Shown here: one piece after another, positions 24,316 through 32,806 of the stretch
Layout of the letters: every line of letters starts with the position of its first letter
How positions within the stretch are numbered: the first letter of the stretch is position 1
Source of the DNA: CAYZZU01 sp964483105
Lineage (GTDB): Bacteria; CG2-30-53-67
DNA length: 40,211 bases
Assembly: GCA_964483105.1 (NCBI GenBank)
Contig: CAYZZU010000023.1
Span: 1 to 40,211 of the forward strand
Direction: 5' to 3'
Program-made: the position numbers and the translations under genes
The notes under the pieces: model-generated
Seen by the model: the letters and a program-made list of their open reading frames with translations, nothing else
Databases searched by the model: none
What the model was told of the DNA's origin: nothing

Positions 24316-24948
24316 ATGGGTGTCGGAAGGGGGCTTGCCGGTTTGGCGGGAGTGATTCTTGCCGGTGGAGAAAACCGGCGAATGGGGAAAAACAAGGCCT
24401 TTCTGACATTGGATGGAAGGATGTTTCTCTGGCGGATCATCGGGACCTTAACCCCTCTCTTTCGTGACTTGATCCTGGTTACCCGGGAGCCGGAACAGTA
24501 CGTCGGTTTTCCGGTCCGGCCGGTTACGGATCTCTATCCCGAACGGGGGCCCCTGACCGGAATCATATCCGGTCTCGCCGCTTCAAATGACCGCTATAAT
24601 TTCTGCGTGGCCTGTGACATGCCGTTCATCCGGACGGACCTGGTGCAATATATGATGAAGAGGGTCTCGGGCCGGGAGGCCCTGGTCCCGTTCGTGTCGG
24701 TCCGGACGGGCGAAGAAAAAGGAAGACGATGGTTTCAACCTCTTCATGCGGTGTATGGTCGAGGGTGCCTGCCGGTTTTGGAACGATCATTGCGTGAAGG
24801 GAGAAGGAGTCTTCGGGAGCTGATTCCCTCTCTGGATGTACGGGTCCTTGGTGAAAAGGAGATCACTCCTTTTGATCCGATGCTTCAGTCCTTTCGGAGT
24901 ATCAATACGGTGGAGGAGTATTCACGCTGGTGTGTTCGAACGGCCTGA
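24316..24948 (+). CDS. mobA: Molybdenum cofactor guanylyltransferase
   Basis: MobA adds GMP to molybdopterin to form the bis-MGD cofactor of molybdoenzymes. The 210-residue protein shows the nucleotidyltransferase motif LAGGENRRMGKNKA (family LAGGxSxRMGxDKA), GPLTGIISGL, CDMPF with the metal Asp, and a family-like FRSINTVEEY end. Start ATG 24316 is 16 nt after the BON gene. tatA follows; many bis-MGD enzymes are Tat substrates, so the neighbourhood is consistent. Confidence 0.9.
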   Translation: MGVGRGLAGLAGVILAGGENRRMGKNKAFLTLDGRMFLWRIIGTLTPLFRDLILVTREPEQYVGFPVRPVTDLYPERGPLTGIISGLAASNDRYNFCVACDMPFIRTDLVQYMMKRVSGREALVPFVSVRTGEEKGRRWFQPLHAVYGRGCLPVLERSLREGRRSLRELIPSLDVRVLGEKEITPFDPMLQSFRSINTVEEYSRWCVRTA

Positions 24949-24990
24949 TCCGGATGGACCGGATCGGCTCTGTTGCTCAAGGAGGGACCC

Positions 24991-25188
24991 ATGTTTGGAT
25001 TAGGCTGGATGGAACTGATCATCATTCTGGTCATTGTGCTGATCATCTTCGGAGCTGGGAAGCTGCCGGAGATCGGTTCCGGTTTGGGGAAAGGAATCCG
25101 GAATTTCAAAAAAGCCAGCAAAGGCGAGGACGCAATTGATGTCACCCCGGATGAGGACAAGAAGATCGAGGGGGAGGAAAAAAAGTAG
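24991..25188 (+). CDS. tatA: Sec-independent (Tat) translocase subunit TatA
   Basis: A 65-residue TatA: one membrane helix (GWMELIIILVIVLIIFGAGKLPEI), the FGAGKLPE hinge, then an amphipathic helix (GSGLGKGIRNFKKAS) and an acidic-basic tail. TatA oligomerises to form the pore that passes folded proteins. ATG 24991 has AAGGAGG ahead. No tatC or tatB is in this window, so the rest of the translocase lies elsewhere. Confidence 0.93.
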   Translation: MFGLGWMELIIILVIVLIIFGAGKLPEIGSGLGKGIRNFKKASKGEDAIDVTPDEDKKIEGEEKK

Positions 25189-25221
25189 ATCTCTCCCGGA
25201 CCCGGGGCGGTCATAGGAATC

Positions 25222-25512
25222 ATGATGAAGGCAGGGGATCAGGCGCGCGTGCATCTCAGGATTCAGGGGATTGTCCAGGGAGTCTTTTTCCGGGCCAGTA
25301 CACGGGATCTGGCGATACGTCTCAACCTCTGTGGATGGGTGCGGAACCTGATCAACGGGGATGTTGAGGTTCTGGCCGAGGGAGATCGCCGTTCCTTGAA
25401 AGAGCTGGCGGATTGGTGCCGGCACGGCCCCCCGGGGGCGCAGGTTCGCAAGGTCGAGGTGTTGGATGAAGAATACACCGGAGAGTTCAACACCTTTCAA
25501 ATCCGGTTCTGA
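25222..25512 (+). CDS. acyP: Acylphosphatase
   Basis: A 96-residue acylphosphatase with the catalytic pair: Arg in GIVQGVFFRAST and Asn in GWVRNLINGDVEV. It hydrolyses acyl phosphates such as acetyl phosphate; the physiological substrate is generally unclear. Standard length and complete alpha/beta sandwich motifs. Starts at ATG 25222 or 25225. Confidence 0.93.
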   Translation: MMKAGDQARVHLRIQGIVQGVFFRASTRDLAIRLNLCGWVRNLINGDVEVLAEGDRRSLKELADWCRHGPPGAQVRKVEVLDEEYTGEFNTFQIRF

Positions 25513-25557
25513 ATCGTTTTTCCCATAAAATCACCCCATTCTGTAAAGGAGAATCGT

Positions 25558-25707
25558 GTGGCATCCTCAACCCGGAAAAGAAAGGCCAGAGAGGCCTGGA
25601 AAAAGGCGAAACTTGCCAAGAACAAATCAGGTGTGATTACAGTGGCCTCAAAGCGAAGGGACAAGAGGCAAGCTCTCGTTGAGCAAGGAAACGGAAACGA
25701 ATCGTGA
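25558..25707 (+). CDS. Small basic hypothetical protein (49 aa)
   Basis: GTG at 25558 follows AAAGGAGAATC at an ideal distance and opens a 49-codon frame, MASSTRKRKAREAWKKAKLA onwards, with about one third Lys/Arg. It lies 45 nt after acyP on the same strand. It resembles a nucleic-acid- or ribosome-binding tail in composition, but I recognise no family. It could be spurious; the ribosome site and codon pattern are the only support. Confidence 0.4.
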   Translation: MASSTRKRKAREAWKKAKLAKNKSGVITVASKRRDKRQALVEQGNGNES

Positions 25708-25764
25708 TGGCTTCGTAAAGCATTTTCCCGGTTGGACCGACCTGAGTGCTTCTTGGTTACCGTT

Positions 25765-27141
25765 TTACGGCGCGGAAGGAATTCTGCTGATCTGGTCGAA
25801 ATAATGAACGCAGGTTCGGATTCCGCCCCGGACCTGTCTCCATTCAAAATATTCATTCGGCGCGTGGTACCCGTGTTCGGGAAGAGAGAGCGAAAGCAGG
25901 ATGACCGGGGCGTTTAAAAGCCGGTTCAGGCTGACAACGGCGCCGATCGAGCCTCCTTCGCGGATCAGCGCCGGTTTGTTCTGGAATCCGAATGTGACGG
26001 CCTCGATTGCCGCCTGAAGAAATTTTCCTTTGGGGGAACCCAGATAGGGGTCGAGCACGGCCTCAAGCTTCACCTGGACATCCGGGTTTTGTTTCTTGAT
26101 GAAATCCCGCAGTTTTGAGAAGATCTCCTGAGGTTCCTGCCGTGGGACCAGCCTCATGCTGATTTTGGCTTCGGCGCGGTGCGGGACTATGGTCTTGACT
26201 CCCCGGCCCGTATAACCGCCGCTCAATCCGTGAACCTCGAAGGTCGGGCGGGACCAGATGGCCTCGACCACCTGTGCGGGTTTGTCGAAGCGGATCCTTT
26301 CCAATCCGTGGGCCTTCTTGAATTCAGGGACCCGAAAGCCGGATTCCAGAAACCCCTGAACTTCTTCTTTGCCCGGTTCCAGGAGATTGTCATAAAATCC
26401 GGGGATCCTGACTTCTCCCGATTTCGGATCGTAGCAGCTACTGATCAGTGCGCAGAGTTCTCCTACCGGGTTTCTCGCGGCGCCTCCCACCAGCCCGGAA
26501 TGAGCGTCACGGTTTCCGGTCTGAAGGACGAGCGTGGCTGTGAGAAGTCCACGTATGCCGAAGGGGATGGCCGGTTTCTTGCGGGAAATCCAGACCGTAT
26601 CCGAGACCAGGATTGAATCCGCCCGAAGAAGATCCTTCCGGGAATGGACCGCCTTCTCGAAATGAGGGCTCCCGATTTCTTCTTCAAAATCCCATACGAA
26701 ACGGAAGTTGAGGGGAATGCCCTGTTCCAGTGCGTATTTCACGGCGAAAAAAACCGTCAGGGCGGGACCCTTGTTATCCGTGGTCCCGCGTGCGCCGTAT
26801 CGTCCGTCACGGATCGTGAGGATAAAGGGATCCTGATCCCATGTTTCTTCTTCCGCGGGCTGCACGTCCATGTGGTTATAGATGAGGATGGTTGGAGCCT
26901 TTTCGTGGTGGTCGAGGTTTCCGATGACGAGAGGATTCCCCTCGGTCTTCAGGATCCTGGCTTGAGCGCCGATCCCTTTCAGGAGATCCAGCGCAAAATC
27001 GGCGGCTTTCATGATCTCCCCGTGGCGGGAGGGATCCGCGCTGACCGTGGGGATACGGACCAGATCCCCGAGTGTTTTCTCGAAAATCTTTCTTGATTTC
27101 CGGATGTAGCTGTTCAGTTCCGGTTCGCGTAAGGTGGACAT
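25765..27141 (-). CDS. M20-family metallo-dipeptidase
   Basis: A 458-residue M20 peptidase of the dipeptidase/CNDP-like group. Metal and catalytic motifs: LIYNHMDVQPA (His and Asp), GRYGARGTTDNKGP (bridging Asp), VWDFEEEIGS (Glu pair), an HSG turn in NRDAHSGLVGG, and LPEHGYHAPNEYF (C-terminal His). The lid domain is about 190-310. The frame opens to 27240, but ATG 27141 (MSTLREPELNSYIRK) is the natural start, 16 nt after pepF, with which it forms a peptide-degradation pair in the cytoplasm. Confidence 0.9.
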   Translation of the reverse strand: MSTLREPELNSYIRKSRKIFEKTLGDLVRIPTVSADPSRHGEIMKAADFALDLLKGIGAQARILKTEGNPLVIGNLDHHEKAPTILIYNHMDVQPAEEETWDQDPFILTIRDGRYGARGTTDNKGPALTVFFAVKYALEQGIPLNFRFVWDFEEEIGSPHFEKAVHSRKDLLRADSILVSDTVWISRKKPAIPFGIRGLLTATLVLQTGNRDAHSGLVGGAARNPVGELCALISSCYDPKSGEVRIPGFYDNLLEPGKEEVQGFLESGFRVPEFKKAHGLERIRFDKPAQVVEAIWSRPTFEVHGLSGGYTGRGVKTIVPHRAEAKISMRLVPRQEPQEIFSKLRDFIKKQNPDVQVKLEAVLDPYLGSPKGKFLQAAIEAVTFGFQNKPALIREGGSIGAVVSLNRLLNAPVILLSLSLPEHGYHAPNEYFEWRQVRGGIRTCVHYFDQISRIPSAP

Positions 27142-27157
27142 CTCGATTTCCCATGGA

Positions 27158-28939
27158 CTACAAAGAGTTCGAAAGTTCTTCAACCAGTTCACGGAACAGT
27201 TCATATCCCTTCCGCCAGAAAGAACGATCAGAGACATCAATTCCCATCACGGAGAGGAGGTTTGGGGGAGTGTCCGATCCTCCGGCTGCGAGAAGCTCCA
27301 GATAACCGGGAACGAAGGAAGATCCCTCCTCCCGGTATTTCTGGAACAGGGAAAGAACCAGAAGTTCCCCAAAGACATAACTGTAACAATAGAAGCGTGT
27401 ATGAATAAAGTGGCTGATATAGCTCCAGCCCCACCGGTAGGGGGGAATCATTTCCACGGCATTGCCAAAAAGTTTCCGGTTTTCCTCCCACCAGAGATCG
27501 CAGAACGTATCCGGGGTGATCAGTCCTTCCCTCCGTTGGAGGTGGGCCTTGTATTCGAAGCGGGTCAGGACGTTCTGTCGGAATGTTGTGGCGATGATGT
27601 CCTCGATCTTCGCGCAGAGGATGGCGGTGCGGACCGATGGATCTTCTTCTTCCTCCAGGAGAATTCGAGTCAGGAGCATCTCGGAAAAGACCGAGGCGGT
27701 TTCTGCCATCGGGAGGACGGCGTCATAGTTGAGCAGGGTCTGCCTGCGGGCGAGAGTAAAATGAACACCGTGTCCGAGTTCATGAGCCAGGGTGGCGACG
27801 TCACGAAGGTTGCCTGTGTAACTCATGAGCAGATAGGGGGGAAGATCCGGTGTCAGACCGGCGCAGAAGGCCCCCCCGCTTTTACCGGGTCGGACAGCGG
27901 AATCAATACGCGACTCTTCGAAAAAGGCGCGCGCGATCCCTTCCATTTCGGGACTGAATTTTCCGAAGGCCTTCAGGACCTTTGTTTTTGCTTCATGGAA
28001 AGGGATGGAAATGCGGTTTTCTCCCACCGGCGCGTAGAGGTCTGAGTTTTTCAGTTTCGGAATTCCGAGAAGATCCGCCTTGAGACGGAAATAGTCCCGG
28101 GCGAGTGTGTAGTGCTCCTCCGTGACCTCCATCATTCCCTCGATCGTTTCCGGGGAGAGTTCATTGGTCAGGTGGGTGGCGGTCATGGGATCGGCGTAGT
28201 TTCTGAGATCGCATTCCTTGCCGTGATCCAGGAAGATGTTGTTGAAAACGGAGGAGAGGACCAGGGCGTTCTCACCATGCCGTGTCAGAAAGGCGGAGAA
28301 GGCCCGCTCCCGGATGTCGGACTCCGGGTGATGCAGCATGGCCAGGAGTTCTTCACCGGTATACTCCCGTTCTTCCCCCTCGAGATTAAGGCGGTACCGG
28401 AAAGAGGCGGTGAGCTCTTCGAAGAGATGTCCGAATGCGTGTTTCCCGGTCAGGTCCTTGAGATTGATGATCTGTTCCTCTCTTTCCGAGAGGGTATGGG
28501 GCGTAAAAACTCGAAGATGGTTCAGGTAGTGCCGGTAGTCGGACAGGGCGGGATCGGAAACCAACGAATGGAACCGATCTTCCGGGATCGCGAGGATTTC
28601 CAGTTCAAAGAAGATCAGTTCATGACGGAGGGCCGAAAAAAATTCCCGGGTTTTCTGCACCAGCGCCTTGTGTTCTTTACCCTCTGTGTCGGCGGCGAAG
28701 AGGAGTTGCGCGTACCAGTATGGACGGAGGGCCTTTTCCTGTAAGGATTCAATCTCCCGGATCGCATTTTTGAGCTTTTCCGCCGTGAGGTCTTCCGCTT
28801 GGATCCGTCGGTAATGGCGCTTCCGGAAGGCCCGTGCTCCTTCTTCCGCCTGCCGCATGTCGGAGGCGAGCGCGGGATCGGACACGGATCGATAGAGCCG
28901 GGACAGATCCCAGCTTACGGTTCCAAGGTTTTCAGCCAT
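27158..28939 (-). CDS. pepF: Oligoendopeptidase F (M3 family)
   Basis: A 593-residue M3B zinc peptidase: catalytic HELGH at residues 386-390 (LAHELGHGVH) and the distal Glu within the MAETASVFSEML motif. The C-terminal helices FCDLWWEENRKLFG and YSYVFGELLVLSLF are typical. It cleaves short peptides of roughly 7-17 residues in the cytoplasm. ATG 28939 has AAAGGAG ahead; the frame extends 8 codons upstream. It sits between ychF and the M20 gene on the minus strand. Confidence 0.94.
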   Translation of the reverse strand: MAENLGTVSWDLSRLYRSVSDPALASDMRQAEEGARAFRKRHYRRIQAEDLTAEKLKNAIREIESLQEKALRPYWYAQLLFAADTEGKEHKALVQKTREFFSALRHELIFFELEILAIPEDRFHSLVSDPALSDYRHYLNHLRVFTPHTLSEREEQIINLKDLTGKHAFGHLFEELTASFRYRLNLEGEEREYTGEELLAMLHHPESDIRERAFSAFLTRHGENALVLSSVFNNIFLDHGKECDLRNYADPMTATHLTNELSPETIEGMMEVTEEHYTLARDYFRLKADLLGIPKLKNSDLYAPVGENRISIPFHEAKTKVLKAFGKFSPEMEGIARAFFEESRIDSAVRPGKSGGAFCAGLTPDLPPYLLMSYTGNLRDVATLAHELGHGVHFTLARRQTLLNYDAVLPMAETASVFSEMLLTRILLEEEEDPSVRTAILCAKIEDIIATTFRQNVLTRFEYKAHLQRREGLITPDTFCDLWWEENRKLFGNAVEMIPPYRWGWSYISHFIHTRFYCYSYVFGELLVLSLFQKYREEGSSFVPGYLELLAAGGSDTPPNLLSVMGIDVSDRSFWRKGYELFRELVEELSNSL

Positions 28940-29040
28940 GATTACTCCTTTGAGTCGGGGCATCGGGAATCGGGGGGCAATCAGAGGGGTAAGCGTTTTG
29001 TTTGAGCTGACCGCTGAATGCCGAAAAGAGTTTCCTGTCG

Positions 29041-30141
29041 TTACACATTGAATTTAAAATAGATCATATCACCGTCCTGCACCGTGTAGTTTTTCCCTTC
29101 AAGTCGTAGGGTTCCGGCGCTCCGCGCTCTGGCCATGGAACCGGCCTCCAGGAAGTCCTCAAAAGAGATGACCTCCGCCTTGATGAATCCCCGCTCGATA
29201 TCCGAATGAATGGCGCCGGCGGCACGCACGGCCGGTGTTGATGCCGGAATGGTCCAGGCACGGACCTCGTCTTCCCCGGATGTGAGAAAAGAGATCAAGC
29301 CGAGGAGTTCGTAACAAGTCCGGATCAGCCTCTCCGTGGCCGGTTCCTCGATTCCGAGATCCTCCTGGAAGAGCTCGGCCTCTTCCGGGGAAAGCCGGCC
29401 GATCTCCATCTCGATTTTGGCGCAAGCTGTCTCGACCCGTCCCTTTTTACCGGAGAACCGTTCCCGAATCCGGTTGACGAGAGACTCCTCCCGGCCTGAT
29501 CCGAGTTCAGATTCGCCGATATTCAGGAGAATGACCATCGGTTGCAGCGTCAGGAAACGGTATCCGCGGATCTTTTTTCCCTCTTCGGGTGACACGGAAA
29601 GTTCCCGAAGGGGTTGCTCCTCTTCCAGGGCATCCCGGAAACGTTCCAGGATCTCTTTTTCCTCTTCGTGTTTTTTCCGTTCGACCCCTTTTTTCAGGGC
29701 CGCCTCGATGCGTTCGAGTCTCTTTTCGATGATGGCGAGGTCGCTCAGTATCAGTTCCACTTCGAGATCCTGTATGTCCCGGATCGGGTCTACCGAACCG
29801 GTGGGATGGGGAACCGATTCATCCTCGAAGGCCCGGACTACATGAACGAGGGCGTCCACCTCCCGTGCGCGCTTCAGGAAATCGGTTACCTTCGCCCCTT
29901 CGGCCACGCTTCCCCGCGGGAGTCCCGGAAGGTCGATCAATTCCACGGTGGCATGGGTGGTTTTTTTCGGATGATAGATTTCACTCAACCGGTCCACCCG
30001 TTTGTCCGGGACCTTGACGATTCCCACATTCGGTTCGGCGCCTGTCTGCGCATAGGGGGCGATCTCGGCGTCACCGTGGGTCAGGGTATTAAACAGAGTG
30101 GTCTTTCCGCAGTTGGGAAGACCTACAATTCCGATGATCAT
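29041..30141 (-). CDS. ychF: Redox/ribosome-associated ATPase YchF (OLA1 family)
   Basis: A 366-residue YchF. P-loop GLPNCGKTT at residues 7-15, switch DLPGL near 67, a coiled-coil insert at about 135-190, and a C-terminal TGS domain (GTLRLEGKNYTVQDGDMIYFKFNV segment, about 280-366). The G4 motif reads NIGE rather than NKxD, which is the known YchF/OLA1 change that favours ATP. It interacts with ribosomes and stress responses. A good minus-strand promoter lies at 30185-30213. Confidence 0.95.
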   Translation of the reverse strand: MIIGIVGLPNCGKTTLFNTLTHGDAEIAPYAQTGAEPNVGIVKVPDKRVDRLSEIYHPKKTTHATVELIDLPGLPRGSVAEGAKVTDFLKRAREVDALVHVVRAFEDESVPHPTGSVDPIRDIQDLEVELILSDLAIIEKRLERIEAALKKGVERKKHEEEKEILERFRDALEEEQPLRELSVSPEEGKKIRGYRFLTLQPMVILLNIGESELGSGREESLVNRIRERFSGKKGRVETACAKIEMEIGRLSPEEAELFQEDLGIEEPATERLIRTCYELLGLISFLTSGEDEVRAWTIPASTPAVRAAGAIHSDIERGFIKAEVISFEDFLEAGSMARARSAGTLRLEGKNYTVQDGDMIYFKFNV

Positions 30142-30184
30142 TTTAACTCCATTGGGAAGCGGAACAAGTGAATAGAACCAAGTT

Positions 30185-30213
30185 ATCTTAACCGATTCAT
30201 GATTTCATCTCAA
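30185..30213 (-). promoter_or_regulatory. Promoter of ychF
   Basis: Minus strand TTGAGA (30208-30213), a 17-bp spacer and TAAGAT (30185-30190). The leader is about 40 nt. The rest of the 234-bp spacer to the FAH gene contains low-complexity CACGGAAA-type runs near 30245. Confidence 0.5.
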
Positions 30214-30338
30214 TAAAAAAGCAAGGTCGAAAGCGAAAGACATTCACCACGGAAAACACGGAAAGAGGCAAAAGCATTCGCCGCGGGTAACGCGGGAGTC
30301 ACAAGATAGACCCAGGCGCAATGGTTATTTTATCTTTC

Positions 30339-30368
30339 TTGACATTTCCCCGTCTTATGGCATAAATT
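30339..30368 (+). promoter_or_regulatory. Promoter of the FAH gene, apparently leaderless
   Basis: TTGACA (30339-30344), an 18-bp spacer and TAAATT (30363-30368). The start codon ATG begins at 30376, 7 nt after the -10 box, so transcription should begin at or 1-2 nt before the ATG. No ribosome site exists upstream. Confidence 0.7.
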
Positions 30369-30375
30369 CTGTTCC

Positions 30376-31182
30376 ATGCGGATTATCCGTTTTCTTGATC
30401 AAGAGGGGAGGATTCATTTCGGACAGCTCCGGGAGGAAGGTGTTGCCGACGTGCTGGAAGGGGATCTCTTTTCAGGCATAAAGTTGTGCGGTTCCACGGC
30501 CCGGGTTGCGAAACTTCTGGTCCCTCTTGTTCCTTCAGCCATCCTCTGTATCGGGCTCAATTATCATCAGCATGCCCGGGAGTTCGGGGCGAAACGGCCG
30601 GATTATCCTGTACTTTTCATGAAGAATCCCGCCTCCATCCTTTCTTCGGGTGAGCCGATCGTTTTGCCTCCGTCCTGTATGACCCCCCCCCAGGTGGACT
30701 TCGAGGCGGAGCTGGCCGTCGTGATCGGAAAGGCGGCCAGGAACGTTCCGGTAAAAGATGCGCTCCATTTTGTGCTGGGATACGCCATCGGGAACGATGT
30801 TTCGGCACGGCAGTGGCAGAAAAAGGGGGGAGGTGGCCAGTGGGTACGGGGCAAGAGCTTTGATACCTTTTGTCCCCTCGGACCCGGACTGGTTACGACG
30901 GAAGAGATCACTGACCCGCAGGTTCTGAAGATCCGCTCCTTTTTGAACGGCCGGGTTATGCAGGATGCCTCCACGTCGGAGATGATCTTCTCCGTCGCCG
31001 AACTGATCGCCGACCTGTCGCGTGATATGACCCTTCTTCCCGGTACGGTGATTCTGACGGGGACTCCCGCCGGTGTTGGTTTCGCGCGTACCCCCCCGGT
31101 TTATCTCAAGCCGGGAGACCGGATTGAGATTGAAATCGGGGGGATCGGCAGACTGGTGAACCCGGTGGTTGCGGGAAAATGA
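30376..31182 (+). CDS. Fumarylacetoacetate hydrolase-family protein
   Basis: A 268-residue FAH-family enzyme with an N-terminal extension (1-60) and the FAH core: GLNYHQHAREFG, FMKNPASILSSGEPIVLPP, DFEAELAVVIGK (metal Glu residues), GYAIGNDVSARQWQ (metal Asp), GKSFDTFCPLGP, TGTPAGVGF. Members hydrolyse or decarboxylate beta-keto acids (for example oxaloacetate or acylpyruvates); the substrate cannot be read from sequence. It overlaps the endoQ-like gene by 4 bp (ATGA), so both are likely expressed from the 30339 promoter. Confidence 0.88.
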   Translation: MRIIRFLDQEGRIHFGQLREEGVADVLEGDLFSGIKLCGSTARVAKLLVPLVPSAILCIGLNYHQHAREFGAKRPDYPVLFMKNPASILSSGEPIVLPPSCMTPPQVDFEAELAVVIGKAARNVPVKDALHFVLGYAIGNDVSARQWQKKGGGGQWVRGKSFDTFCPLGPGLVTTEEITDPQVLKIRSFLNGRVMQDASTSEMIFSVAELIADLSRDMTLLPGTVILTGTPAGVGFARTPPVYLKPGDRIEIEIGGIGRLVNPVVAGK

Positions 31183-32417
31183 AATGGATCGCCGACCTTC
31201 ATCTCCATTCGCCTGCCTCCCGATCGACGAGTCCGGCCATGACCCTGGAGCACCTCCACTGCTGGGCCCAGCTCAAAGGAGTGACCCTTCTCGGAACGGG
31301 AGACTTCACCCACCCGGAGCGGCTGGCCGAGATCCGGGAAAAACTGGTTCCTGCCGAGGCGGGGCTCTACCGGTTGAGAAGGAGCTTCTTCAACGATGGG
31401 GAGGTCCCCCGAAGCTGCAGGAAGAAGGTTCGTTTCCTCCTCTCCGCGGAGATCTCCACCATTTATTCCCGGGGAGGGAAAACCCGGAAGGTCCACCATC
31501 TTTTGCTGGCCCGGAACCTTCCTGCCGTACAGAAGATCAACCGGACCCTGGCCCGGGTGGGGAATCTCGAATCCGACGGACGACCGATCCTGGGGCTCGA
31601 TTCCCGGGATCTGCTGAAGATCGTTCTTGAGAGCCATCCCGAGAATCTACTGATCCCGGCCCATGCCTGGACGCCCCATTTCTCCGTCTTCGGCGCCTTC
31701 TCCTCTTTTTCGTCACTTCAAGAGTGTTACGGCGACCTGGCATCGGAGATCTTCGCCATCGAGACCGGTCTTTCCTCCGATCCTCCCATGAACCGGCGCC
31801 TGACACAGCTCGACGGGATTCGCCTGATCTCCAACTCCGATGCCCACTCCCTGCCGAAACTGATGCGGGAGGCCACGATCTTTGATACCGACCTTTCCTA
31901 TCCGGCCCTTCGGGAGGCGCTTCGGCCCGGCGGCGATGAAAAGGGCCTGGCCGGGACGATCGAATTCTTCCCCGAGGAGGGAAAGTACCATTACGATGGG
32001 CACCGCAGCTGCGGCGTCTGCCTCTCGCCGGCCGAGACGAGAAGGGAAAAGGGGCGCTGCCCCGTCTGCGGGAAGGTGTTGACCCTGGGGGTCCTCCACC
32101 GGGTGGAGGACCTGGCCGACCGGCGGGAAGGGGAGATTCCCTCTTCGGGCAGACCCTATCAATCTTTGATCCCTCTGCCGGAGATCCTCGCCGAGGTGCT
32201 CGGGGTTGGCGCCGGAAGCAAAAAGGTGGACCGGGAGTACCGGAGGTTGCTTTCCGCCCTGGGGGATGAATATGCAATCCTGACGAAGATCCCCCTCTCC
32301 GCACTGCGGGCGGAATCACCTCCCATTGCCACGGCGGTCGGATGTGTCCGGACGGGGAAGGTTTGTATCCGGCCCGGTTATGACGGGGTTTACGGCAGGA
32401 TTGGGATTTCGGATTGA
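31179..32417 (+). CDS. Endonuclease Q-like PHP-domain protein
   Basis: A 412-residue PHP-superfamily protein (TIGR00375 type). Motif DLHLHSP at residues 6-12, LLGTGDFTHPE, LLSAEISTIYSR, VHHLLLARN, LLIPAHAWTPHFSVFG and LISNSDAHSLPKL carry the metal ligands. A zinc knuckle follows, C278-x2-C281 and C294-x2-C297, then an IPSSGRPYQSLIPLPEILAE tail. This matches archaeal endonuclease Q, which nicks DNA 5' of deoxyuridine, deoxyinosine and abasic sites; bacterial homologues exist and some have that activity. The activity here is inferred. The C-terminal extension after the zinc knuckle seems full length. Confidence 0.82.
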   Translation: MKWIADLHLHSPASRSTSPAMTLEHLHCWAQLKGVTLLGTGDFTHPERLAEIREKLVPAEAGLYRLRRSFFNDGEVPRSCRKKVRFLLSAEISTIYSRGGKTRKVHHLLLARNLPAVQKINRTLARVGNLESDGRPILGLDSRDLLKIVLESHPENLLIPAHAWTPHFSVFGAFSSFSSLQECYGDLASEIFAIETGLSSDPPMNRRLTQLDGIRLISNSDAHSLPKLMREATIFDTDLSYPALREALRPGGDEKGLAGTIEFFPEEGKYHYDGHRSCGVCLSPAETRREKGRCPVCGKVLTLGVLHRVEDLADRREGEIPSSGRPYQSLIPLPEILAEVLGVGAGSKKVDREYRRLLSALGDEYAILTKIPLSALRAESPPIATAVGCVRTGKVCIRPGYDGVYGRIGISD

Positions 32418-32563
32418 GCTGAAAGCATGAATCGCGGGGAGTACGGGGGGCACGGAGAGAACCGGATGAATCAAGGGATTGAGGAATTAGAAACCGGGAA
32501 CTGGAAATTGGAAAATCAAAAACAGATAAAAGCTGATGCTGCATGCTGACCGCTGAGGGCTGG
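32418..32563. repeat. Low-complexity intergenic run of short repeat-like segments
   Basis: Between the endoQ-like gene and the vapC remnant are three kinds of short repetitive text: GGGGAGTACGGGGGGCACGG, GGAACTGGAAATTGGAAAATC and GCTGATGCTGCATGCTGACC. A similar GCTGACCGCTGAATGC piece occurs near 29004-29020. They look like dispersed intergenic debris and hold no gene. Confidence 0.4.
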
Positions 32564-32779
32564 TTACGGATTTCTACTTCCAATCCTTATGGGTTCGCCT
32601 CTTATTGATTTCCTGGGAAAATACTTCACATTGTCCATATTCTTAAAATCTGAATCTTGAGTCCGGATGGTAGCCTCGAATTTTTTTGCTGTTGCGGGAA
32701 TAATACTGTCAGTCATTGGAATCTTGTGCTCCAAACTTATTTTTGAGGCAGCAATCGCCATAGAAGCGGTCAGATCCAC
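32564..32779 (-). pseudogene. VapC-type PIN toxin, C-terminal remnant
   Basis: A 71-residue frame opens with GTG and reads SMAIAASKISLEHKIPMTDS then IIPATA and IRTQDSDFKNMDNVKYF. These match the second half of VapC PIN-domain RNases: the A-x-x-A-x-S helix, the K/L-P-M-x-D-S-x-I-x-A-T-A motif with the third acidic residue, and T-x-D-x-D-F. The first 60-70 residues, with the N-terminal catalytic Asp and Glu, are missing; the sequence upstream is the end of rlmD. No vapB antitoxin is present. So this is a dead toxin fragment, probably left by transfer and deletion. Confidence 0.72.
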
Positions 32780-32806
32780 GGTCCTTCCGTGAGTTCTGTG
32801 TTGAAG

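Noticed and set aside
27134..28045. Plus-strand frame of 303 codons
   Set aside because: It is the antisense shadow of pepF, which has full M3 motifs including HELGH.
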